Positions 10,332 to 22,400 of a stretch of 64,000 nucleotides of DNA are shown here, one piece after another. A program made the translations under genes and the position numbers. The notes below the pieces were generated by a model. The model was given only the letters and a program-made list of their open reading frames with translations. It did no database searches and was not told the origin of the DNA. The stretch covers positions 29,532,340 through 29,596,339 of the forward strand of contig CM055111.1 of assembly GCA_029204225.1 (NCBI GenBank), written 5' to 3'. The first letter of the stretch is position 1, and each line of letters starts with the position of its first letter. Origin of the DNA: Diphasiastrum complanatum. Taxonomy: Eukaryota; Streptophyta; Lycopodiopsida; Lycopodiales; Lycopodiaceae.

Positions 10332-12187
10332 GTCTTTGTCTCAAGCTAGGCTCAGTGATCTTGCTAATATCTCCAAGCTGGTGGGGCTGGTATGCACTCA
10401 TCTTTGTGTTGCAAGGGGAACACAATTTGCAGAATATGTTGTAATAGCAAAAAAAGCAATTCTTAGGAGTTCATGTTGATTACAGAAAGAGCTTTAGTTT
10501 TTGTAATACCATGAAATTGGCACTGAATCAGATTGAAAGCTTTAGAGTATAGTGCAATAGAATCACAAGCATTCTGGTATGTGTATCGAGCAATCCCACT
10601 TCTAGATGTGGTGTTGGACTAGAAATTGCTACTCATTGCCGAGCACACCATCTCAAACTGTAATAGACTAGTACAAATGATGATATCCATGCAGTTTTTA
10701 CATGTTTACTGCTGGATCAGCCAAAAATTAACTAATACTGAAGTAGCAATTTCCATTGACATTAGCACCAAATGCTTTAGTGAACCTGATCTCCAAAAAG
10801 TTGCAATCATGACACTTCTATGATAGATTGTAAGAGTAGATTATTGAGATAATAAAAGACATTAGGGAAGACTTGAAATCTACTCACAATGTGAAAAGAG
10901 CTCAAGAAGTTGAATGAAACGAGTCCATTCAAAAACTATTGAAGGCCCTCTTTCTAAGAAACCAAAATTTTGTTTCATACAATTAACTTTCTATTCATGT
11001 GCAATTTTGAAAATTGATTCTATGTAATACAAAGCTTTTTACTAGTGCCCGAAAACATAACCTTGACAAACTTTGTCACTTCAAAAATTCCAGCTGATAT
11101 GTAAGCTATTCTCTCAAATTATTTTGAACCAAATAGTTACCAATTCGTTTTATCCATTAAATTGCTAAACTTAAGTGAAAAAAATGTTTGAATTTCTTTT
11201 ATAAAGGGTACTACGAATTATGATATAATGTATATACACATTCATAATTGATGTTCATGTATGTTTTAAGATCATTATTATGATAATTTTAGCTGGATTA
11301 AAATGCCAATCCATTATCAAAGTCGGTAAAATATAATGTTATTGCAATAAATTGCTTTGCAAGAATTTGCAATTTCAGAGTTCTTCTAAAAAATTTAGAG
11401 GGAATACAATAATCAAATTTTAAGCCCTTGCTCATTGCAAAGTATTCCACATTTCATTCATAAAGTTCAAATGAAACTTACTAAGTCAAAATCCTTCAAA
11501 TAATACAATATGTATCTTTTAGAATTCTTTTCTTGCTTTTCTTTGTAGTCGAAATTCAAATTCTTGTCCAATCCTTTTGTATTTCGATAAAAGCATCATA
11601 ACCCAATATCCATGATACCAATGTAGGTGTACTTTGGAATATGGGAGGCGAATGACTACAACTGTTATAAGAAGAAGAATGCACAAGGGAGTGAAGATCA
11701 AAGCAACCTTGCACAAGGGGAGGAGGAAGAAGATGGCTTCATTTGATAGTAGTTTCATGTTGAAATTGGTCATATATGTTGTAGCGCTCTCATAAAATAT
11801 TGATATTAATGCTTTATTGCATCGAGATGGCTAGTAAATATTTGCTCTCAATGTGAGCATATAGAACTTGATCAAAGGCTTTTCAATAAGAGATTTGCAA
11901 ATATTTTAATTTATAGATTCAAATCTATTTGAAACGCTAATGTTAACACTATCTAGAGAAGGGCTAAATTTGTTAGATACTAGCTAGGAAACTCAAATAG
12001 ACCGCAAAATCAAGTTTCATCGATCTCTAGAGAAAGAAATGAGCCAACAAATTATAGGGGGTATGAGAATATCGGTTCTAACTCAAAGCTAGATTGATGT
12101 GAAAGCTACCTTGAAAGGGTATATGGATGCTATAAACTAAAATGTTTCCACATTAGCTATAAATGTGAACATTTTAAAAAGACAAAT
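10332..12187. other. AT-rich intergenic stretch without recognisable gene
   Basis: Both strands show only short open frames lacking family motifs. The block has no match in the right arm and may be an insertion between the arm end and the retroelement fragment at 12,188. Confidence 0.55.
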
Positions 12188-12544
12188 GAACATGATACGA
12201 GAAAGGTACAATCCAAACATGCCTACTCTCTTAGTTTGTCAATATTGTCAAGGAAACCACTTAAATTAAAAGTCCCCTATTATGGTTTGTAGATATTGTA
12301 AGAAAAATGTTAGTTAGAAGTCAGATCTTGGAGTCAAAGGAAAGCACTAAATACTCGAAACTAGATCCCTACCTCTATCAAGCATAGACTCTTTGAGATA
12401 GATAGACAATGTCAAACCTTTGAGACATGTTCGGTACTTGTAGAAGCAACATAGATATACCCCTCGAGAGAAAGGGAGGATGACACAAGACCTCCTATTA
12501 ATCTAATTGAGATAGAGCCACTTTCAAGAGTTTTTTCAAGGTTA
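12188..12544 (+). pseudogene. retroelement gag zinc-knuckle remnant
   Basis: The + strand reads PNMPTLLVCQYCQGNHLN, then CRYCKKN, which looks like two CxxC(..)H knuckles, interrupted by stops. The same sequence in opposite orientation is at about 33,240-33,625, with clear shared landmarks (GAACATGATA, AGACAATGTCAAACC, CCTATTAATCTAATTGAGAT). The two copies sit at equivalent places just outside the MSL arms, so they may be part of the same inverted duplication. Confidence 0.6.
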
Positions 12545-12841
12545 TGTTATGACTCTGGTGGAGGCTTGTACCATTAGGGGGTGCCTTGGACGTAGGGACC
12601 AGGCCTAATCTGGATAATAGTCAAGTAGGACCATGCGGGTCATAGTGGAGGTTTGTACCATTATGGGGTGCCTTGGACGTAGGGACCGGGCCTAATCTGG
12701 ATAATAGTCGAGTAGGACCGGGCCTAATCTGGATAATAGTCGAGTAGGACCATGGTCCTACTCGACTATTATCCAGATTAGGCCCGGTCACTACGTCCAA
12801 GGCACCCCCTAATGGTACAAACCTCCACTAGGGTCATAACA
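12545..12841. repeat. fold-back made of LTR 5' ends (TGTTATGAC...GTCATAACA)
   Basis: The segment opens TGTTATGAC and closes GTCATAACA. The left half contains two direct copies of a 'GTGGAGG(C/T)TTGTACCATTA' unit about 83 bases apart, and the right half is its reverse complement, pivoting near 'GGACCATGGTCC'. The unit matches the 5' end of the minus-strand LTR at 60,100-60,614. It looks like LTR ends joined head-to-head rather than a simple MITE. Confidence 0.75.
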
Positions 12842-13237
12842 ATAGGTGTATTGAGTCCTTGTTTTTTGGATTTATGACATAGGATTTTGTATTACATTCA
12901 TGTGGATTACATTTATACAATGTCGGGCTAGTTGATTTTGTGAGAGATTACATTTATGCAATGTATAATTACGGCAATTACGACTTACGATATAGACAAC
13001 TTTGTGACATTTGTGTGTGTGTGGCAAGGTCCACTTTAACCTAAATGAGATCAAATTTTCAAGCCTTTAGGTTGAAATTTAGCTTCGGTCCCTATTTAGG
13101 TTTGGGTTTAGCTTTAAGATCGTTTTTACCCAAATAATAAATTGCAAATTATGCACAAGTAAAACATATACAGGCTTTCAATCAATTCATACCATAAATT
13201 ATGGCAAAAGAATGAGCAAGTTCAATTTGCAAGCCCA

Positions 13238-13377
13238 CATGTTTTGAATTAGGGTTTATAAAAATGACAAGCACATAAAGCATATGGATGATGGCCCATA
13301 TACATCTCATGTTTCGAATTAGGGTTTATATAAATGACAAGCACATAAAGCATATGGATGATGGCCCATATACATCT
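13238..13377. repeat. 70-bp tandem duplication
   Basis: 'GAATTAGGGTTTATA' occurs at 13,246 and 13,316. The intervening sequence (CAAGCACATAAAGCATATGG, GATGGCCCATATACATCT) is repeated nearly exactly. Intergenic. Confidence 0.85.
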
Positions 13378-13820
13378 CTAAGTAGAAATATGTTTCGTTA
13401 GGAAGATATCATATATGACAATCCCAATACATATTAGGACAACGACAATCAAAATCTTGGTTCACAACGACCAAAATTTTATAATTGAGACAAATGACAA
13501 ACAGTTTATTTGTATCCCAAGGCAATTTATAAAACAAAAGAGCGGCTTGCTATTTTTTTTTCTCACAATTGAGTGGTTTTTATTTTAGAGCAAACCACAA
13601 AACACAATCTAGAATGCAAATGGTCAAATTGCTCTTCGTAGCAAGGGTTACACAAGGGCTTATAGAGTTGAAAAGAAAATGATTAAGGTGGATCAATATG
13701 AAGATTACTTGCCATATTTGATAGCTACTTTCTCTCTCCTGTTTTTAGATAGTGGGCTGATCTTTTTCAAGCCCTTTAGCTACGATATAGTTAGCCTCTC
13801 TTGTACTTGGTTTGTAATAT

Positions 13821-13990
13821 TGTGTATATTCAGTTTATGGAGAGCAATCAGTTTGTGTTCTTTGAAACAATGTGTATGTTCAGTTTATGGAGAGCAATCA
13901 GTTTGTGTTCTTATTTCGAAGCACTTGATTATGTGTTGTGGTGATTGCATCGATCAATTAAGTTGGTGTCAACTTGGTATGAAAGACTGT
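13821..13990 (+). repeat. 50-bp tandem repeat and possible LTR 3' end with primer site
   Basis: A 40-base unit (TGTGTAT(A/G)TTCAGTTTATGG...) recurs with 50-base period at 13,821 and 13,871. Downstream, 'GTGATTGCATCGATCAATT' resembles the end of the LTR-like piece at 32,749-32,925. It is followed by 'CTTGGTATGAAAGAC', a degenerate match to a tRNA-Met primer site. The LTR reading is tentative. Confidence 0.4.
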
Positions 13991-15662
13991 AATCACCCCA
14001 GACAAGGACAAGGTGAAAGAATTGGAATCAAATTCAAGACGATTTGAGAAAACGCGGAAGCTTGTCTAAGAACCGGAGAGTTGGTTGTTCGAAAGATGTG
14101 TTGGGCCAAATCAAGCAAATGAGGATTCGTAGGATTGCTCAAAGGCTGGTAAAAGCCTTGTACTGTATTTGCGACAGAGAATTATTGTGAGAATCGGAGC
14201 TATAGCTTGACGGAAATCTGAATTTTTTCGTAGACTAAAGTCCTCAAGATGGTGTTTGTGATTTAAACATGTTTGTTTATTCGCTGATTTGCGAGCCGAT
14301 TGATGCAGTAAATCATTGGTAGTAAGGCGACCTCAGTGGAAGTGGAAAGTATTGGAAAATTCGCAGGGAAAAAGTGAACTTTTGCCAACAAAAGCTAAAA
14401 ACCCCAGACAAGGATTTGGAGTCTCAAAAATGGTGGATCTTTCACCATTTTGAGTGTTTTTGGTTGCTGTAAAAGCATACCTCAGGGCACCCTAGAGAGG
14501 AGAAGATCTGCCAGAGGGCTGTGGGTGGCCACGTGCTGATAATGTGGAAGAATAATTTTGGTAGGGCAAAAAACCCCACTGCCATAGCCCGCGAATCATC
14601 CCTGAACTATCATATCTGTATTTCCCTCGTAAAGGTTTGTAGTTGATAGATGATCGGTGCCATTGTCTATTTTGAGCTCACAATTCCGATGAACTTAATG
14701 AGGGACATACAAATGTAAACATTTTTTTCTTTGAAAAATTCTTGGCATTCAGCTCGAAAAGTAGTGAAAATGCTGTAGTGATTGCCATCACACAAGCTAT
14801 AAAAATATCACAAGTTGTGAATATTCTGAATATAAGAACAACATGCATGGATCTAATCCAGTCAGAAATAAATTTTTATGACCCTTATATATCACCTAGA
14901 GAAGGGCCGAACTTGTTAGAGACTAGCTAGGAAACACACTATAATTGTAAAAAGAAATATGATATGAAATTATAGGAAAAAAGCTAGGGAAAAAAAAAGA
15001 TTATAGGCTCTTTTGTAGTTCCTTAGTAGGCATTTCAAAAAACATCATAACGAGTTCACAATTTTGTGTGCAAGGGATAAACTCTTCACATGAATTTCTA
15101 CTTCTGGCTCTCACTCTCACACAAATATGAATCATTTGTACATGGAGAGACAACTAGCAAAGCACCTCCATTTGTTATGACAATAAAGAGTTTAAGTAGG
15201 GGGAGTGTCATTCAAGTACAATTGAGGCCAAAAGGATATCTTAACATTAATAATATGAATGTGGATCCCTCTTTAGACACCCTCAAAGCCACTAAGTAGC
15301 AATGACTAGTAATTAGTGAATGAACAAGTTTGTGCTCTACATAGTCACTTTATAAACATTGAAGGTCTTATTTTCATCAAGAAAACAATTGTAGCTGGAC
15401 CTAAGTTCTTCCACCAAAGAGCAATTACTTTTTGCCGACATAGTGTGTTGATGGTATAAGAACATTTCGACAGCTTTTTGGAAAGCCTCATTGTTGCCCC
15501 CAAAAACAGCAATCTAGAGTTTCCAAAGCACATGCACACATTTCCTAAGTTTGATACGGGCAAAAAATTGCTAGAATGAAAATTGTATTTTGAAGAATTT
15601 GGAATTGGTCTTTTCGTGGGATAAGGAAACGTGATGACAAAGAAATCTTGATGACAATTGTT

Positions 15663-15731
<69 letters not shown>

Positions 15732-16436
15732 ATTATCTTTTGAAAATTTCGTTCACTTAATAATCAGGGCAATAAACCTTCTGTAGTAACTTACTGTTCA
15801 TGTACATGCAAATTCCAAGAAATGGATGAGCTGTAACTCAAACAGACGAGAGGGGTGGTGGTCCTGAAAGCTGTGAAACAATCAGGATAATTCAAAACAG
15901 TTACTTCCACAGCAAATTAAATGCCTACACAAAACCACCATTCAAAGCAGATTGTTGGTCACCATATTATCTTAATTAGTTGTTCAATCGATTATTCACT
16001 GCTTTGATAAAGTTATCCATGTGAATGTATGGAGGATAGTGATCTCAAACAATCACCTAGAAATGTTCGCTTTGAGAAATACCCACACATTATAGGAGTT
16101 ATCATAGGAAAAATGAGCTTTGAAATTTGTGCCTCAGTTCTCTTTGACTGACAAAAGAAATTTTCAAGTCTAGATCTACTTGTTTACATTTGATTGCCAC
16201 TGTACCAGTGTTCATCATAACTGCAAGGAGCCATGTGAAAAAAGGCTCCTTGTATCTCATGATAGACCATGTCAAGATAGACTTGTACAATCTCAATCAC
16301 CTGGAAGAATGTAAAAGAGAAACACACGGTGAAGTGTGAGATTCTACAACAAGATGTCAATCCTGTACAAATCATTCCTCTGAAATTTGAATAACAGGTA
16401 ACAAGGTTAATTTTGTTCACCCACATAGTCATGAAC
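13991..16436. other. intergenic stretch without supportable gene
   Basis: The stretch includes a weak repeat, 'CTAGAGAAGGGC..AACTTGTTAGA..CTAGCTAGGAAAC', near 14,895 that recurs at about 11,955. It also includes a faint retroelement-gag-like peptide near 15,090-15,170 and the GA run at 15,663-15,729. It ends at the 3' end of the COG0212 gene. No gene is recognised. Confidence 0.5.
15663..15729. repeat. (GA)n microsatellite
   Basis: A long GA dinucleotide run with one interruption, about 700 bases beyond the COG0212 stop codon. Confidence 0.95.
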
Positions 16437-19400
16437 TTAGTGCCGTCTTCTCTTTGGTGTAGGTGGTTCGCTTGCTTTGTCAGGTTGGCAACGTATACTC
16501 TGACCTCTAATCTCTGACCTGTCTATTAGTGACACCACCCTTTGGAGATCTTCACCACCTGCCAAGTACGCTCTAGCCATTGCCGGTACTGGTCCCTTTT
16601 CAGGAAAAACCTCCACTCTAACAGGTATCACCCCTACGCTGTCTAAGTGCTGAAGTAGTTCTTCTTCAGTCAAGAACTCATCAAAAGACCAGATAATGAG
16701 ACCCTTACTTCGGGCTGTTGTCAAACTTCGACTGAATGGATCAAAAACTCTTCTGTCAGGGAGAAGTGGCATGGGTTCATCTGGGCCAACGGGAAGCTGT
16801 TCACCAGTTTCCCTCTCAACTCGATATTTGAGCTCTTGAAGTATCCTGATTTGTGACAGTCTTTGAGGAGAAATTTTGTCCCAATGCATACCTGAATTCA
16901 CAATGTAACCAAATTATTTTTCTGACAGAACTGGCATTTCATTCAGCAAACCAACAATACAACCTTAACATAAGCACTAAAAAGTGGCACCTTGGAGCCT
17001 AGGTAAGGTTGTATTAGTTCGTATGATTTGCGTTGGAGTGCAAATAATGTCAACAGGAATATCATGAATCGTCAACTTCTCGACAGGGATATCATTAACA
17101 AGTTGTTTGTCGTGCACTGCAAGGCATTAGCAATCATGAATTACTTGATGAGTCCAGTATTTTAACAAAAAAATCCAGAATAAATTTACAGTTCTATTAG
17201 CAACTGTCACTGTAGCATTTCCAAAATGAAAGGGCTGGTTCACAGGGAGACTGCATAGGTACTCCACAGAAACTTAATGAAAATATTGAGCTTCAAGAAT
17301 TCAACTACTAACCCGTTGTAACAATTAAAGTTGAATCATCCACTGCACCCATATGACGAAGAACAGCATATTCCATTTCAGCAAAACCCTGAAAAATATC
17401 AGTGAAGGTAAAATCAAGCCAGCTTCAACCTCCAACAACAAAAAGTAGATGTTCCTCTTTCAATCGTCAGATTTGAAATGAAGATCATGCAAGCATAAGC
17501 AACTAACTGGCTGAAGCTCAAGTATATACTATGTCTAGGATGATATCCGAACAAAGGAGACATGCAATCTATAAAGTCCAACCAAAACGTCGTAGACCAC
17601 CAGCTTCACGATGCATAGCCTGGAACAAATGCTAACAGATCCCTGCTCACCTTGTCAGCAACCTAGAGTATGTGCAGATCACATGCACAAACATATATGT
17701 CCACATTAGCTTTCATACATTTGTAAAGTGACCATTTTCAGTGATTATACTTGATTAGTATCCAGATGAAATTCTTAAGCTTTTATACCAATAAAATGTA
17801 TGTGTATCCTTCCAAACAAGGATGTAAAGCATGATTTGATATCGATCTTAGTGTATAGCTTCTAGTTCCTCTCAAGTCTGCCCGATGCATGCACTATGCA
17901 CTGGAGCCTTGCATGTTATGATGCTTAAACACAAGCACTACTCTGAAAGATGGCAATGGAGTAATTAGGCTTTATCACTAGGTGAGATAGTCTGAATCAA
18001 ATTGGTACAAAATGACATTCAGGCGGAGATATAATGGCACCGGATACAAATAGATCATAGTTGCCCGTTCCATTCTGGAACACGTTCCATTCCGGAATGT
18101 TGATTAAAAAAACAATCGTAAATATTTAATGAAGGATTCGTTCAGACCCCAGTTTCAGCAGATTACAGGTTCAGAGCTTCAACCATTCACGATCTTGAAG
18201 AGGGGGCGCACTTGCTTAAACTGGCCAAAAGAGGTGCTGGAAGAGAGGATCAGGCCACGCTAGGGCACAGAATTGGTGGCAGAGTGTCTGTGACTATCAT
18301 CTCCTTCATTCAAGGTTCATTCAAATGTCCAAATTCATTTCCTAACATGGTTTGCCACATCATATTTCCCTAAGTGGAGACACTTTCTTCTTTGGAAACG
18401 AGCTCAGTGTGCTGACAGAAGAACCTTAAGAGCTGCAATCTGTTGAGAACTCAAGGACATTACTATGCCAAGGAAAAAAGGTAAGGGTTGTTTTGGAATG
18501 AATGTCATCAACAAACAGGTGGAAGATTTACTTATTTTTCCTGTAGTTAATGATGGAATCAAGAGAGATAAAGCTCTGAAAAACCAAGGCCTAACCAGCT
18601 GTGGTGAGCAGTAAGTTCAGTCAACAGCATCATTTCATGACTTCATGAAGGAGATGATAGTCCACCAATACAAAATTTCTGTGAAGTACAAATGCTCATC
18701 TGTGCACCACCTGTTTTTTTATTTTTTTTTAAAAAAACTTTCCGACCCAAAATGGTCGGAACAGGTTTCTAAGATTTAATAGATCGTGTAATAGGTGAAT
18801 TAGCATGCTGAAACTATGATATGGCTAGATTACAAGCTCATTCTTTGATGACAATTTGGCCCTTTAGCATACTACTAGCATATCATAGAGAGGATGTAGG
18901 ATTGAACTTATTGCTAGAAGAGGACACCAGTTTTAATAAAATCTTCTTGCAAGAACATCCTTGAGCTAGACTATCCTGATTCTTTGCAGAATGACAAAAA
19001 ATGCGCACTTCAGCTTCTTGGCACCATAATTAATTCACATTGACTTTGCAAAGAAGGTGAGAAATGTTCACACACGACATAATGGCACCAGGTAAAAGTG
19101 GATGTAGTAATCTAGTGGCAAGTTCAATTACAATCAGGAAAATGCTCCTTCAGCCACTCAGACCATTCAACACTCTTATAAATAAAGATGTAAGATTCAT
19201 CTTGACCAAAAACGCCTAATTTCAACTTCATTCTTGGCACCATAATTCTCACACATACTGCAAAGACTATTTGAAATATCGTCCTGTATTCACTTAACTA
19301 CTGTAATGTCTCAATATTTTTGGCTTGAATAACTGAATCAATAACAAATTTTAATACCGGTTTCCATTTCAAATCTCAGAGAGGCACTTCACCTGTTTGT

Positions 19401-22400
19401 AAGAGAAAAAATCCTGAAGTTTAAGGCTGGTTGTGATATTAATGCATTTGCTGAAAAATTCATATGCATGCAAACATGCCACTAAGCTGCACTCGCACCT
19501 ACAACTTTATGTCTCCCCATACTAGTCGTAGTTTTTTTGTGAAGAGACCGCAATTCCAATGCAGGGTAGAAGTAGAATGGCAGCAAGTGCTAGGTACAAT
19601 AAGAAATCAAATTTCTAACTAAGTTTTAAGGAGTCAGGCAGAGTTAGAATGCAGAAGCATAAAGAATAAAAGTAACAGAAAAGAGTGGTCATCCTTGAGT
19701 AAGACTAGGGAAATGAATCAATGGAACCCCTTCTGTAGCCCTTCTTACCTGTGCAAATATCTAACAGCATGTGGTGCATTGATCTCAACAAAGTCCTACT
19801 TTTTTCATTTTACACAGTTATCACCAAAACAACCAATCTCCATCTTAAGAGACATTCTTGATTTCAAACTGAACATTTACCTCTCCTTTTCCTAACCGAG
19901 CACCTGTTGCAGGATCAACAGCAACAGATCCAAGTACAAGCACATCCACTTTAAAGGTTGCCTTGAGTCCAATAGTCTTTCCATACTTTGTCACACCCGC
20001 CATAGTAGATGCTTCTGCATATAGTTTTGGGTTTAAGGTGGTGGGTTCCACAACTGAAAAGAATGCAATACGAAGCCGTGGATGTGTGGTCACCAGTTTT
20101 TTGCCACCTGTACTCACAAAACAACCCATATACATTGTTTACTACCTGTCAAAATCCCAGTTCTTTGCCACCGTAACATTTGATTTCATTGATTGTGATA
20201 TATAAACCTGTGGACTTGTGACCATACAAAAGTGAATCACTGACATTCAGCAAACAAAATCAGTATGAATGATAGTGTTAAAATAAGGTATGAGCCAAAG
20301 GTTCTTGGATTCAGGCCTTACAGCCAGGTTCAAAACATATCAAAATATCCAAGTGGAGTCTTTTCAAGTGCATTTTTGGGAAAATTGCTGAAGGAGCAGA
20401 GGATCTGGAGTTACAAGAGAATGTTGCAAGCCAAGTTCTTACAATAATGTCAGCCTTTTATATTTCTGCGATACAGATGATAAAATTAGTACTATGAAAT
20501 CTGCTATAAGAAGGTGAAAGATCAGATACTCAAAATACAGAAACCTCAGAGCACTCTTAACTCGATTATTATTTAATTTAATGGAGTGATAGTTACAATT
20601 GAGAAAAACTATCCTTGATCTGAGTTATTCAATAGCAGAATTTGAATCATTATTAACTCGAGTTTATCCACAAACTAATTTCTTGGATAACAAACAGAAG
20701 TGTTTCAATGACATGAAAACACAAATAATGGTCTGGTCAAAACTTGTAATGCTGTTCTGAAGCCATATATTAGGAACATTGCATTCTGAAGTAGCATGTT
20801 GATTTTTTTTAATTCTTTTCTTGAATAAACTGTATGACATTTAGAGGTCCAAAACATATAAGAAGTCCCATGATCTGGGGGTTCCAAGCCTCCTGAACAT
20901 GGTGGAAAAGATTATCGGATAGGCCTTAGAGAAATTAAACCAGTTGCACACAGTTCGAGGGTGGAGAGAGAGTGCAAATAGGGGACTGACGTCAGTTGTT
21001 GATGCAAACCTCTTTGAAATGTCCCAGGAAGCCATGCAAAAGATTTCCACCGGAACTCAAATTTGTGTAAAGACTTTTTTCAGTCCCTTTTCTACATAGT
21101 TCTTTGTTTTATTGTAGATTTACACGCAATGTGCATGATGGTCATTAGAATGTTTATCACTTGACATGTCTGTAAGAGTCTTTAAAAATATCTACTTGTG
21201 AGATTGGAATATATCCAGATTCACAAATTTATTTTGAGAAGTCAGTGCTGTCATTGGTAGAGCTTAGAAAGAATATACATGCAACAAAAAAAACTCAAAG
21301 GATCTATATCGAATCAATGATAAAGAACTCTCAATAAACAAAAAACCTAGCCAACCACCACCACTTATGTCTCATGGGTACCCAAGCATACGTTTGTTTC
21401 AGTTGCAGAGCGTCTTCTGATGTGGCTTTTTTTGCATGCACCTTCTCTAGGAAACCTGATTGCTTTGGCTTTTTCTGTTTCACATTGCATGTCCCCCATT
21501 GCTTCTTGGCAGGGTTTTTGCATGCATATGCTCGCGTTGTGGCTAAGGCCAGATTTAGGTTCTTTAGGTTTAGCATTTTTTGCCCTTTTTATTTCTTTAA
21601 TCGGAGCTTCTACTGGGACCAGTACATTAAGAGTTGGACTCATAGACACAGATGCTAATCAGGATGGCAGTGCACTATGGCAAGGAGAAGTATTAGAACG
21701 CTCTTACTGGTCTCAAAACACACTTGTTCAAGCTCACAAGGCCCCGCATGCACCCATACTTGAGACAACAAGCAAGCTCGTCTTGCAAGTGCATCTCAAG
21801 CATCTGTGGAGGCATCAGAGCCTATTGAACAATGTTATATGGTACCTTTCGAATCGCCTTTTCGAACTGTGTTTGAATTGGGAAAGAATCGGCTTCTCCA
21901 GGTTCAAACCGGCAAATTGGTTTTGGGGTTTAGGCGCCCCCCCCCCCCGCGGAACATCTATTATACAAATCACTTATAACAAACAAAACAGGGTAGTAGG
22001 TTGCTTAGTGTTAATGGGTAACATGAAGATTATAATTCCGACTTCATGATTAATCGATAGTGAATTTTGACGCAGAACTTCCAACTTCCAACTCCCGAGT
22101 CTTGTTACATGTCACCTGTGATTTAGGGTTCTTGATCCATCTGTTGCCTGCAGTTTTAGCTATGATCTATCTGATAACATCAGTGACATTAGCTAGTAGC
22201 TACTTCCATACATGACTAGAAATTTAGTCCTTTGAAAAAATTGAACCGTTTTTTTGGCATGACTAGAAAGATAGGAAAATGCCCAAAAAATGGTTTGAAC
22301 CGTTTTTTTTGGCATAATGAAAGATAGTCCTTTAGAAAATGCCAAAAAAACGGTTCGAACCATTTTATTTTTTTCGGTTCGAACCAGAAAAACCCGTGGT

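Noticed and set aside
13246-13330. AGGGTTTA as plant telomere repeat
   Set aside because: Only single copies occur, in a 70-bp tandem duplication, with no (TTTAGGG)n array.
16437-16901. Separate small gene starting at a Met at 16,901
   Set aside because: The frame is the last exon of the COG0212 gene. A CAG acceptor at 16,892 and phase continuity with the exon ending at 16,991 explain it.
21365-21658. Overlapping open frames of about 94 codons on both strands
   Set aside because: They lie inside COG0212 intron 2 with no recognisable motif, and overlapping frames on both strands suggest chance.
22352-22361. GGTTCGAACC as a tRNA T-arm or B box
   Set aside because: No acceptor stem, anticodon arm or A box is found at the right distance. 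The word belongs to a hairpin repeat.
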